A stretch of DNA of 22,513 nucleotides, from positions 1 to 22,513 of the forward strand of contig NZ_JANMET010000122.1 in assembly GCF_031377265.1 (NCBI RefSeq), read 5' to 3'. The notes below the pieces were generated by a model. The model searched no databases. It was not told where the DNA came from and saw only the letters and a list, made by a program, of their open reading frames with translations. Source of the stretch: JAUYQR01 sp031377265. Lineage in GTDB: Bacteria > Pseudomonadota > Alphaproteobacteria > Rhodobacterales > Rhodobacteraceae. Below are positions 8,318-15,559 of the stretch, one piece after another. Position numbers and translations under genes: made by a program. The stretch's first letter is position 1, and each line of letters opens with the position of its first letter.

Positions 8318-9157
8318 CTATGTACTTGGATTACCACTTCCATTGGCAACTTTTGGTCGCCTCGTTCTTTTTGCGGGCTTCTGAGGCACCGACTTCTTTA
8401 ATTCAGCGATCTTGTCATCTTTCTTTTTCTGGCGCGATGGCAAGACCATGCAATTGTAGATGAATTCTTCCAAAATATCCATCTGCAAGTCGACTTGATC
8501 GGCATCTGGCTGCCAGCCTCGATGTGCCGAAGCGCTGCCAGCTTCAACCAAGATTTCTAGTTTCTCCTTCTGAGAGGTTAGTATCTTTCCGGAAGCAACG
8601 AGTTCGACCAGCTTTTTCGCAAATGGAAGGCTCGGTTCAATTCCAAGAGTTTCGGACGCAACATCGAATGCAGTTCGGATGCCTATGGAGGAAAGCACAA
8701 GAAGTTCTGCATCTAGAGCTCTGTAAAGTTCGTTTAGTGCTGATGACAAGGCGATGGTATCGACTAGGTGACCCTCGATGCGGTAATGCTGAAACCAGTC
8801 TGGCCGCGTTCTTTTTGATGTCGCGGGCCAAGTTTGGATCATTTCATGGTAATCACGACAATGTTCGTTATTATAGTCATAGTAATCTGGATAACTTTCA
8901 GAGTCGGTAGCAACGGACTGCGCGAACGTATAGTCACAGCCTCTGCAAACTAGTAAGTACCAAGCCATCGACCAATCAAAATCACCGCCATTCTCGGAAC
9001 CGCTTTCGCGATGTATTCCTTTGATTTCGCAGTTTCGATCTCCATTACACTTTCCACAATATGCCTTCTTAAAGTCGCCGATCTTCTCCAAATCACCCAT
9101 TGAAAGACGCTCCATGCGCCGTACCACGTTGGACGGTGCTCGATAGAAGCATCCCAT
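8318..9157 (-). CDS. DUF4145 domain protein with N-terminal zinc ribbon; likely recently acquired
   Basis: A 279-residue protein facing against its neighbours. The N-terminal part has a CxxC pair at C34/C37 (YCGKC) and a second at C71/C74 (VCRGC), a probable zinc ribbon. Residues about 140-235 match the DUF4145 pattern: ELLVLSSIGIRTAFDVASETLGI, then FAKKLVELVASGKI, then ILVEAGSASAHRGW. The C-terminal 40 residues are Lys/Arg-rich (RQKKKDDKIAELKK, KRTRRPKV), which suggests nucleic-acid contact. DUF4145 has no agreed function; it occurs alone or next to restriction and other defence genes. AAGGA lies about 6 nt before the ATG at 9157. The gene is visibly AT-richer than the taurine genes on both sides, with A/T-ending codons common (for example aat, gat, tca), which points to transfer. 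Confidence 0.75.
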   Translation of the reverse strand: MGCFYRAPSNVVRRMERLSMGDLEKIGDFKKAYCGKCNGDRNCEIKGIHRESGSENGGDFDWSMAWYLLVCRGCDYTFAQSVATDSESYPDYYDYNNEHCRDYHEMIQTWPATSKRTRPDWFQHYRIEGHLVDTIALSSALNELYRALDAELLVLSSIGIRTAFDVASETLGIEPSLPFAKKLVELVASGKILTSQKEKLEILVEAGSASAHRGWQPDADQVDLQMDILEEFIYNCMVLPSRQKKKDDKIAELKKSVPQKPAKRTRRPKVANGSGNPST

Positions 9158-9262
9158 TGGTTCCTTCCGCAGTCAATAGCTGGGCAATTATGCGCGTGTT
9201 AGTTATGAGGCCGTTGTGTCTGTAATTCCTTGCCCGGAATCAAGGGCGAAGCCCGCCGGGCA

Positions 9263-9448
9263 GCGCCCGCACTCCCGGCCCTCACAAGCTTGCTCGGGCG
9301 TTCGGCGGGAAAACAGTCCACTGGACTGTTTTCTTGTCCGCCTCACCCCCCTCGGGCGGGCGCTTTGCGGCGTCACCAGCAGAACTGCCGGGGGAGGGGT
9401 TGCACCATAAAGCGCCTAGAACTGCCGTGGCTCGCCCACCCGGCGGTC
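9263..9448. repeat. Direct repeat copy A with central palindrome
   Basis: This segment recurs almost unchanged at 9487-9675. It runs from GCGCCCGCACTCCCGGCCCT through a palindrome to GCGCCTAGAAC and CTCGCCCACCCGGCGGTC. The palindrome at 9309-9333 has perfect 12-bp arms, GAAAACAGTCCA and TGGACTGTTTTC, around a single C. Differences between copies are mostly point changes and 1-3 nt indels. Confidence 0.85.
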
Positions 9449-9486
9449 AGGCGATGCCCTCGTGTTGCGATGGGAAGCGGGGTGCC

Positions 9487-9675
9487 GCGCCCGCGCTCCC
9501 GGCCCTCGCAGGCTTGCTCGGGTGCATCGCACGGGAAAACAGTCCACTGGACTGTTTGTCTCACCGCCTCACCCCCCTCGGGCGGGCGCTTTTGCAGCGT
9601 CACCAGCAGAAATGCCGTGGGAGGGGATGCCCCATAAAGCGCCTAGAACGGATGGTGCTCGCCCACCCGGCGGTC
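9487..9675. repeat. Direct repeat copy B with central palindrome
   Basis: Second copy of the 9263-9448 repeat, offset by 224 bp at its left end, 226 at the palindrome and 227 at its right end. The palindrome (9537-9557) keeps 10-bp arms AAACAGTCCA and TGGACTGTTT around the central C. The shared end GCGCCTAGAAC, then GCTCGCCCACCCGGCGGTC, is retained. Conservation peaks at the palindrome, as in intergenic palindromic elements that spread through a genome. Confidence 0.85.
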
Positions 9676-9701
9676 GCGCTGCCCTTTGTTGCGCGGGGTG
9701 C

Positions 9702-9719
9702 GGTGCGATGTAGCGCACC
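9702..9719. repeat. Short GGTGCG/CGCACC dyad element
   Basis: GGTGCG (9702-9707) and CGCACC (9714-9719) are a perfect inverted repeat around ATGTAG. It lies in the context GGTGC-GGTGCG...CGCACCCTACGGGGC, which resembles the REP-like GTAGGGTGCG elements common between bacterial genes. It sits 27 bp after repeat copy B, so several small repeats cluster here. Confidence 0.55.
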
Positions 9720-9780
9720 CTACGGGGCTGATCCGATTCGCCCCACATGGTTAACGCCCCGCCATCTCACCGCGCGTGGA

Positions 9781-9818
9781 GATGGAAGGAAGACGCAAGG
9801 AAGATGGAAAGAAGACGC
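9781..9818. repeat. Two-unit purine-rich tandem repeat
   Basis: GATGGAAGGAAGACGC (9781-9796) is repeated as GATGGAAAGAAGACGC (9803-9818), one mismatch in 16, with a period of 22 bp. The strand is strongly purine-biased across the whole tract. No function is evident. Confidence 0.7.
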
Positions 9819-9960
9819 CAAATCCGCCCCGAAACCGCCCCGTAAACTCAGCGTTCTCAAGGATTTGGGCAGTGGGACGAGGGTCGTTGCAGCCCCCTGC
9901 ACCTTTTCTGGCATTACCCTTCCCTGACCGCCCCTCCAGCTCCTGCCCTCGACTTGACTT

Positions 9961-9993
9961 CTGTCCCTATCCGGCTGCCTCATCTGGACTCAT
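9961..9993 (+). promoter_or_regulatory. Putative TauR operator upstream of tauR (autoregulation)
   Basis: CTGTCCCTAT (9961-9970) and CTGGACTCAT (9984-9993) have the same 23-bp start-to-start spacing as the sites before tpa and xsc. The second half ends only 20 nt before the tauR ATG, much closer than at the other two genes. A position this near the start suggests occlusion of the promoter or early leader, as with self-repressing MocR proteins (inference). Confidence 0.6.
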
Positions 9994-10013
9994 CCCGCCG
10001 TCGGAGCGTGTCC

Positions 10014-11462
10014 ATGCACATCCCGCCCGAAGCCTTCTTCCTGCCCCCCGCAACCACCGGCACCTTGCAGCAGCGCATCCGGGGGATGGTCACCCAAGGC
10101 ATCCTTGCGGGGCGGTTCCGGGCGGGGCAGAAGATGCCGTCGTCGCGGGGGTTGGCGGCGCATCTGGGGATCAGCCGGATCACGGTGACACTGGCCTACG
10201 GCGATCTGGTGGCGTCGGATTATCTGACCTCACGCGGGCGGTCGGGGTATTTCGTGTCCGACAACGCGCCGCGCGCGGCGGAGTTTCCGGATGCCCCGCC
10301 GCGCCATGACGGGGTGGATTTCGCCGGGCTGACGGGGCGGCGGTTTTCATCGCTCGCGCGGGTGGAGCGGCCGCAGGACTGGGAGGCCTATCCCTATCCG
10401 TTCATCTATGGGCAGGCGGACGCGGTGCTGTTTGACCATCAGAACTGGCGGCAATGTGCGCTGCGCGCGCTGGGCCGCCGGGATTTCGCGGCGCTGACCT
10501 CGGACTATTACGAACAGGATGATCCCTTGCTAATCGAGCAGGTGTTGCGCACCATTCTGCCCCGGCGCGGGATTGCGGCGCGCGAGGACGAGGTGCTGCT
10601 GACGCTGGGCGCACAGAACGCGCTGTGGATGGCGGCGACGGTGCTGCTGGGGCCGGGCAAGCGGGCGGTGGTGGAAAATCCGGGCTATCCGGGGTGGCGA
10701 GGGATCTTGGCGACCACGGGGGCCACGGTGGTGCCAGTGGATGTGGACGATGGCGGCTTGCCCGAGCATTTGCCGGGGGCCGATGTGGTGTTCACCACCG
10801 CCAGCCACCAGTGCCCGACCAACGCGACGATGCCGGTGGAGCGGCGGGTGGCGCTGCTGGCGGCGGCGGCGCGCGAGGGGTTCGTGATTGTGGAGGATGA
10901 TTACGAGTTCGAGATGAGTTTCCTCAAGCCCGTCGCCCCGGCGCTGAAATCGCTGGATCAGGGGGGGCGGGTGATCTACGCCGGGTCATTCTCCAAATCG
11001 ATGTTTCCGGGGTTGCGGCTGGGCTATCTGGTGGGCCCGGCAAGTTTCATTGCCGAGGCGCGGGGGTTACGCGCGATGGTGCTGCGCCATCCGCCGGGGC
11101 ATATCCAGCGCACGGTCGCGTATTTTCTGGCGCAGGGGCATTACGATGCGCTGATCAACCGGATGCGGGCTGCGTTCAAGCGGCGGCGGCAAGTGATGGC
11201 TGAGGCGATCGCGACCGAGGGGCTGGCGGTGGCGGGGCAGGGCGGGGTCGGTGGATCATCATTCTGGATGCGCGCGCCAGAGGGGGTGGATACCGAAGCG
11301 CTGGCGTTGGCGTTGCGGGCCGAAGGGGTGTTGATCGAGCCGGGGCGGGCGTTCTTCGACCCGGTGGCCGCACCGGGGAACTTTTACCGGCTGGCCTATT
11401 CGTCGATCGGCCCGCAGCGGATCCCGGAGGGGATTGCGCGGATCGGGCGGGCGCTGCGCTGA
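10014..11462 (+). CDS. tauR: TauR, MocR-type (GntR winged helix plus aminotransferase-like) transcription regulator
   Basis: A 482-residue protein with an N-terminal GntR winged helix-turn-helix (about 15-82: LQQRIRGMVTQGILAGRFRAGQKMPSSRGLAAHLGISRITVTLAYGDLV...SRGRSGYFVS) and a C-terminal type I aminotransferase-like domain. The latter keeps ENPGYPGWRG (221-230), VEDDYEFE with Asp295/Asp296, and SFSKSMFPGLRLGY with a candidate PLP lysine at 328. This is the MocR architecture; TauR senses taurine through PLP and activates tpa and xsc. Its place between those two genes supports the name. The frame is open from 9954, but ATG 10014 is chosen: GGAG (10003-10006) sits 7 nt upstream, MHIPPEAFFL resembles other TauR starts, and the earlier start would put the operator repeats inside the gene. 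Confidence 0.9.
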   Translation: MHIPPEAFFLPPATTGTLQQRIRGMVTQGILAGRFRAGQKMPSSRGLAAHLGISRITVTLAYGDLVASDYLTSRGRSGYFVSDNAPRAAEFPDAPPRHDGVDFAGLTGRRFSSLARVERPQDWEAYPYPFIYGQADAVLFDHQNWRQCALRALGRRDFAALTSDYYEQDDPLLIEQVLRTILPRRGIAAREDEVLLTLGAQNALWMAATVLLGPGKRAVVENPGYPGWRGILATTGATVVPVDVDDGGLPEHLPGADVVFTTASHQCPTNATMPVERRVALLAAAAREGFVIVEDDYEFEMSFLKPVAPALKSLDQGGRVIYAGSFSKSMFPGLRLGYLVGPASFIAEARGLRAMVLRHPPGHIQRTVAYFLAQGHYDALINRMRAAFKRRRQVMAEAIATEGLAVAGQGGVGGSSFWMRAPEGVDTEALALALRAEGVLIEPGRAFFDPVAAPGNFYRLAYSSIGPQRIPEGIARIGRALR

Positions 11463-11463
11463 T

Positions 11464-11496
11464 CTGGACTTAGACGGGTCTTGGGTCTGGCCCTAC
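11464..11496 (+). promoter_or_regulatory. Putative TauR operator upstream of xsc
   Basis: CTGGACTTAG (11464-11473) and CTGGCCCTAC (11487-11496) repeat directly with 23-bp spacing, beginning immediately after the tauR stop codon and ending 72 nt before the xsc ATG. CTGGACTTAG is the closest half-site in the window to the CTGGACTTAA sequence I recall for Rhodobacter capsulatus TauR. The second half is shared over nine bases (CTGGCCCTA) with the second half of the tpa site. Confidence 0.75.
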
Positions 11497-11568
11497 GGAA
11501 GCGACCCCTGCGTCGGTAAATTGCGCAGCGACAGGCCGGTTACGGCCATGAAATCCGGGAGAGATGCG

Positions 11569-13344
11569 ATGAAGATGACCACCGAAGAAGCCTTTGTGAA
11601 AGTGCTGCAGATGCACGGGATCAGCCATGCGTTCGGGATCATCGGATCGGCGTTCATGCCGATCTCGGATCTGTTCCCGAAGGCAGGGATCACCTTCTGG
11701 GACTGCGCGCATGAAGGCTCGGGCGGGATGATGGCGGACGGGTTTACCCGCGCCAGTGGCCGGATGAGCATGATGATCGCGCAGAACGGGCCGGGGATCA
11801 CCAATTTCGTGACGCCGGTGAAGACGGCCTACTGGAACCATACGCCTTTGTTGCTGGTGACGCCGCAGGCCGCGAACAAGACCATCGGCATGGGCGGGTT
11901 TCAGGAAGTGGAGCAGATGGCGCTGTTTGCTGACATGGTGGCCTATCAGGAGGAGGTGCGTGACCCGTCCCGCGTGGCCGAGGTCCTGAACCGGGTGATC
12001 CTGCAGGCCAAGCGGCATTCGGCGCCTGCCCAGATCAACATGCCGCGCGATTACTGGACGCAGGTCATCGACATCGATCTGCCTGCGGTGGTGGAGTTCG
12101 AGCGGCCGTCGGGGGGTGAGTCGGCCATTCAGGCGGCGGCGGAGTTGCTGTCGGCGGCGAAATTCCCGGTCATTCTGAACGGCGCAGGCGTGGTCATTGG
12201 CGGCGCGATCCCGGCCAGCATGGCCTTGGCCGAGCGGCTGGATGCGCCGGTTTGTGTGGGGTATCAGCACAATGACGCGTTTCCCGGCAGCCATCCGCTG
12301 TTTGCGGGGCCACTGGGATACAACGGGTCGAAGGCGGCAATGGAGTTGATTTCTCAGGCAGATGTGGTACTATGTTTGGGTACCCGCTTGAACCCGTTTT
12401 CAACTTTGCCGGGCTACGCGCTGGACTACTGGCCACGTGAGGCCAAGATCATCCAAGTCGACATCAACCCGGATCGGATCGGGCTGACCAAAAAGGTTAC
12501 TGTTGGCATTGTCGGCGACTCCAGAAAGGTCGCCGAGGCGGTTTTGGCGCGTCTTGCCCCTACCGCCGGTGACCATGCGCGATCCGAACGCAAAGCCAAG
12601 ATCGCACAGACGAAATCGGCATGGGCGCAGGCGCTGTCCTCGATGGACCATGAAGAGGACGATCCGGGCACAAGCTGGAACGAGCGCGCCCGCACCGCCA
12701 AGCCCGACTGGATGAGCCCGCGCATGGCCTGGCGCGCGATCCAGAGCGCGTTGCCGCGCGAGGCGATCATTTCCAGTGACATCGGCAACAACTGCGCCAT
12801 CGGCAACGCCTATCCGACGTTCGAGGCCGGGCGGAAATACCTGGCACCAGGGCTGTTCGGGCCTTGCGGTTATGGCTTGCCATCCATCATCGGCGCAAAG
12901 ATCGGCTGCCCGGATGTGCCGGTGGTGGGGTTCGCCGGGGACGGGGCGTTCGGGATTGCGGTGACCGAACTGACGGCGATTGGCCGGCCGGAATGGCCGG
13001 CGATCACCATGGTGGTGTTTCGCAACTATCAGTGGGGCGCGGAAAAGCGCAATTCGACGCTGTGGTATGACGACAACTTTGTCGGCACTGAATTGGACGA
13101 GGGCGTGAGTTATGCCGGCATCGCCAAGGCCTGTGGGTTGCAGGGCGTGCAGGCGCGCAAGATGGAGGAACTGCGCGAGGCGCTGACCAAGGCCATCACC
13201 GACCAGATGGAGCACGGCAAAACCACGCTGATCGAGGCGATGATCAATCAGGAACTGGGCGAACCGTTCCGCCGCGATGCGATGAAAAAGCCGGTGGAAG
13301 TGGCGGGGATTTCCAAGGAGGACATGCGGCGGCAAGCGGTGTAG
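11569..13344 (+). CDS. xsc: Sulfoacetaldehyde acetyltransferase
   Basis: A 591-residue thiamine diphosphate enzyme that converts sulfoacetaldehyde and phosphate to acetyl phosphate and sulfite. It has the three-domain acetolactate-synthase-like layout. The N-terminal part (HGISHAFGIIGSAFMPISDLFPKAGITFWDCAHEG) ends in the activating glutamate E49, a central Rossmann-like domain follows, and the C-terminal TPP/Mg site is GDGAFG (457-462) with N486. The sequence is the Xsc subtype (GMGGFQEVEQMALF, NYQWGAEKRNSTLWYDDNFVGTEL). GGAG (11558-11561) is 7 nt before ATG 11569. In-frame upstream ATGs (11434, 11548) overlap tauR, the operator or a small hairpin (GGCCG...CGGCC, 11534-11547) and are less likely. 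It heads the run of genes to about 21298 and has its own TauR-type operator. Confidence 0.95.
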   Translation: MKMTTEEAFVKVLQMHGISHAFGIIGSAFMPISDLFPKAGITFWDCAHEGSGGMMADGFTRASGRMSMMIAQNGPGITNFVTPVKTAYWNHTPLLLVTPQAANKTIGMGGFQEVEQMALFADMVAYQEEVRDPSRVAEVLNRVILQAKRHSAPAQINMPRDYWTQVIDIDLPAVVEFERPSGGESAIQAAAELLSAAKFPVILNGAGVVIGGAIPASMALAERLDAPVCVGYQHNDAFPGSHPLFAGPLGYNGSKAAMELISQADVVLCLGTRLNPFSTLPGYALDYWPREAKIIQVDINPDRIGLTKKVTVGIVGDSRKVAEAVLARLAPTAGDHARSERKAKIAQTKSAWAQALSSMDHEEDDPGTSWNERARTAKPDWMSPRMAWRAIQSALPREAIISSDIGNNCAIGNAYPTFEAGRKYLAPGLFGPCGYGLPSIIGAKIGCPDVPVVGFAGDGAFGIAVTELTAIGRPEWPAITMVVFRNYQWGAEKRNSTLWYDDNFVGTELDEGVSYAGIAKACGLQGVQARKMEELREALTKAITDQMEHGKTTLIEAMINQELGEPFRRDAMKKPVEVAGISKEDMRRQAV

Positions 13345-13373
13345 GATTCGACCGCAACATGCAGGAGGCAGAC

Positions 13374-13733
13374 ATGGCAAAGGTCCTCGTTCACATCCAT
13401 TCCGGCCCCGACGCAGCCGTAAAGGCGACGTTGGGCGCGTTGGTGGCCCTCACCGCCGCAAAGGCCGGGCATCAGGTGTCGGTGTTTTTTGCCGGAGACG
13501 GCGTGCATTGTCTGGCGCCCGCGCATGCCGATGTGACCGGGGCAGGGACCGGGCGGCTGGGCGACCATCTGGAGGGCTTGCGCGCGGCGGCGGTCGCGGT
13601 GTTCGCGTCGGGCATGTCGGCCAAAGCGCGGGGCTATGACGAGACGCTGGTGGCCCCGTTTGGCGGCAAGTTGGCGATGCCCGACCGGCTGTTGGAGCTG
13701 TCGCTCGAAGCGGACAGCACCTTGTGTTACTGA
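13374..13733 (+). CDS. DsrE-like small protein
   Basis: A 119-residue protein resembling the DsrE/F/TusD fold: a beta strand (AKVLVHIHSGPD), a helix (AVKATLGALVALTAAKAGHQVSVFFAGDGVHCLAP), and an EGLRAAAVAVFASGMSAKARG segment where an alpha/beta core would expose a conserved cysteine. Cysteines are present only at HCLAP and at the C-terminal LCY, so a sulfur-transfer role is possible but not shown. AGGAGG (13363-13368) lies 5 nt before the ATG at 13374, which outranks an in-frame ATG at 13359. It lies 29 bp after xsc and 27 bp before the exporter gene, within a sulfite-handling operon. Members of this family with no proven sulfur chemistry are common, so the role stays open. Confidence 0.75.
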   Translation: MAKVLVHIHSGPDAAVKATLGALVALTAAKAGHQVSVFFAGDGVHCLAPAHADVTGAGTGRLGDHLEGLRAAAVAVFASGMSAKARGYDETLVAPFGGKLAMPDRLLELSLEADSTLCY

Positions 13734-13760
13734 CGAATTTCAACCTCGGGGCGCGCGACA

Positions 13761-14501
13761 TTGCCTTTTGACCTTGGCCCCGTGGCGCTTGTCTGGATGG
13801 CGGTAGCCGTGTTCGGCGCTGCACTGGTGCGCGGTTATTCCGGCTTTGGCTATTCGGCGATGGTGATCGCGGCGTCGAGCCTTGTCACCAATCCGCTCAA
13901 CTTCGTCGCCGTAGTGGTGATCCTCGAGACGGCGATGTCGTTGCAGGCGGCGAAGGGCGCGGGGCCGGATGTGGATTGGCGGCGGGTTTGGTTGTTGCTT
14001 GCGGGGGCGGCGGTGGGGTTGCCACTGGGCTTGTGGGTGCTGACCGGGGTTTCCGAAGATACGGCGCGGGCGGTGGTGTCGGGCTATGTGCTGGTGATGT
14101 GCGGGGTTTTGCTGGCAGGTTGGCGGCTGGCGTCCGAGGTGCGGGGACCGGGGAATGTGGTGGCGGGGGTCGTCTCGGGGCTGGCCAATGCGCCGGGAAT
14201 GGGGGGCTTGCCGATTGCGGCGTTCTTTGCCGCCCAGCCGATGCAGGCGACGGTGTTCCGCGCCACGCTGATCGCGTATTTCCCGTTGCTCGACCTTTAT
14301 TCGGCGCCTTTGTATTTCTGGGCAGGTCTGGTCAGTTGGGACACGCTCTGGGCCTCGCTGATCGCACTGCCGCTGACTTTCTTGGGCAATTGGCTGGGCG
14401 GGCGACATTTCTTTGGCACCGACCCGCAGGAATTCCGGCGCTTTGCCATTGTGCTGCTGGCAGGGTTGGCGGGGCTGGGGCTGTTGAAGGCGGCGCTGTG
14501 A
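13761..14501 (+). CDS. TauE/SafE (TSUP) family membrane protein, probable sulfite exporter
   Basis: A 246-residue hydrophobic protein with about seven to eight predicted helices in two halves. The N-terminal repeat has the TSUP-like LVRGYSGFGYSAMVIAASSLV. The second half has SGLANAPGMGGLPIAAFFAAQPMQATVFRATLIAYF. TauE-type proteins export sulfite or related sulfur anions across the inner membrane. Position directly after xsc and a DsrE-like gene supports sulfite export to limit toxicity. The start is a TTG at 13761 with GGGG about 9 nt upstream; an ATG at 13797 would cut into the first helix. Its TGA overlaps the acetate kinase ATG by one base (14501). TSUP proteins have varied substrates, so sulfite is inferred from context. 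Confidence 0.82.
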   Translation: MPFDLGPVALVWMAVAVFGAALVRGYSGFGYSAMVIAASSLVTNPLNFVAVVVILETAMSLQAAKGAGPDVDWRRVWLLLAGAAVGLPLGLWVLTGVSEDTARAVVSGYVLVMCGVLLAGWRLASEVRGPGNVVAGVVSGLANAPGMGGLPIAAFFAAQPMQATVFRATLIAYFPLLDLYSAPLYFWAGLVSWDTLWASLIALPLTFLGNWLGGRHFFGTDPQEFRRFAIVLLAGLAGLGLLKAAL

Positions 14502-15559
14502 TGCTGCTGGTGGTGAACGCCGGGTCGTCTTCGGTAAAGCTGGCAGTGTTTGATGCCGGGTTGCGAGAGGTGGCCCGCACGGCAGTGGAAGGGGTGCACG
14601 ACCATGCCAAGGCGCTGGCTGAGGGGCTGGCGCGGGCCGGGGTGGCGGTGGCCGATCTGACGGCTGCGGCGCACCGGGTGGTGCATGGCGGTGGCGCACT
14701 GCTGGCACCGTGCCGGGTGACGGACACGGTGCTGGCCGGGATCGAAGCCTGCGTGCCGCTGGCCCCGCTGCACAACCCGGCGAACCTGACGGGCATTCGC
14801 GCGGTGGCCCGGTTGCTGCCGGATCTGCCGCAATACGCCAGCTTTGACACCGCGTTTCACGCGACCAACCCGGAGGTGGCGGTGACCTATGCCCTGCCGC
14901 TGGCTGAACGGGAGCGGGGCATCCGGCGCTATGGCTTTCATGGCCTGAGCTATGCGGCCCTGGTGCGGGTGTTGGCAGCGCGGGGGCCGGTGCCGCAGCG
15001 GCTGCTGGCCTGTCATCTGGGCAACGGCGCGTCGCTGTGTGCGATCCGCGACGGGCGGTCGGTGGCCACGACCATGGGCTATTCGCCGCTGGACGGGCTG
15101 ACGATGGGCACGCGGGCGGGGGCGATCGATGGCAATGCGGTGCTGCGGCTGGCGGAGCTGCATGGCGTGGCGGGGGCAGCGCAGATCCTGAACCGGGACA
15201 GCGGGCTTGTGGCGCTGGGCGGCAGCAATGACATGCGAAGGCTTGTGCCGGCGGGGCTGGCGGTGGCGCATTTCATCTATTGGGCAGTGCGGCATGCGGG
15301 GTCTATGGTGGCAGCGATGGGTGGGCTTGATGCTGTTGTCTTTACCGGGGGGATTGGGGAAAATGACCACAGGGTGCGGGCCGGGATGATTGCAGGCCTT
15401 GAGTATCTGGGCGCGGTGCTCGACCCGGTTGCCAATGCTGAGAATGCAGGGGTGCTGCACGATCCGGCATCTTCTGTCGCGATCTGGACAGTACCAGCAC
15501 AAGAAGAGCGCCAGATTGCCCTGGAGGCAACGGTCGTCATGGCCGGGGAGGGGCGATGA
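14501..15559 (+). CDS. ackA: Acetate/propionate-family kinase, short form
   Basis: A 352-residue acetokinase, about 40 residues shorter than usual AckA; the shortening lies mainly between residues 20 and 55. Catalytic landmarks are all present: NAGSSSVK (6-13), HRVVHGG with R59, FDTAFH with D116, RRYGFHG with H147, HLGNGAS (172-178), MGYSPLDGLTMGTR with R205, and FTGGIGEN (281-288). It would take acetyl phosphate from Xsc to acetate while making ATP. Many taurine loci carry phosphotransacetylase (Pta) after xsc; none is seen here, so AckA may fill that role. The ATG at 14501 overlaps the preceding stop. The end overlaps the next gene by ATGA (15556-15559). A frame continuing upstream to 13976 is only a shadow of the exporter gene. 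Confidence 0.88.
   Translation: MLLVVNAGSSSVKLAVFDAGLREVARTAVEGVHDHAKALAEGLARAGVAVADLTAAAHRVVHGGGALLAPCRVTDTVLAGIEACVPLAPLHNPANLTGIRAVARLLPDLPQYASFDTAFHATNPEVAVTYALPLAERERGIRRYGFHGLSYAALVRVLAARGPVPQRLLACHLGNGASLCAIRDGRSVATTMGYSPLDGLTMGTRAGAIDGNAVLRLAELHGVAGAAQILNRDSGLVALGGSNDMRRLVPAGLAVAHFIYWAVRHAGSMVAAMGGLDAVVFTGGIGENDHRVRAGMIAGLEYLGAVLDPVANAENAGVLHDPASSVAIWTVPAQEERQIALEATVVMAGEGR

Larger units (their letters stand above)
9158..10013. other. Repeat-rich intergenic stretch between the DUF4145 gene and tauR
   Basis: About 850 bp without a convincing gene. Open frames here (for example 9334-9927) cross the repeats, have no ribosome binding site and encode arginine/proline-rich low-quality peptides; the repeated palindrome shows up as ENSPLDC or KTVHWTV depending on frame. 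What it does hold: two copies of a ~190-bp repeat, a GGTGCG dyad, a short tandem repeat of GATGGAAGGAAGACGC, and, at the right end, the presumed TauR operator before tauR. No transposase or integrase fragment was recognised. Confidence 0.7.

Noticed and set aside
9263..9675. Possible CRISPR array because of palindromic repeats
   Set aside because: Only two units, about 190 bp long, no 28-37 bp repeat with regular spacers and no cas genes in the window.
9334..9927. 197-codon plus-strand frame in the repeat region
   Set aside because: It crosses both the large repeat and the purine repeat, lacks a ribosome binding site and encodes low-complexity Arg/Pro sequence.
13976..14500. Upstream extension of the acetate kinase frame
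   Set aside because: It runs through the exporter gene in another frame; the kinase begins at NAGSSS right after ATG 14501, which overlaps the exporter stop.
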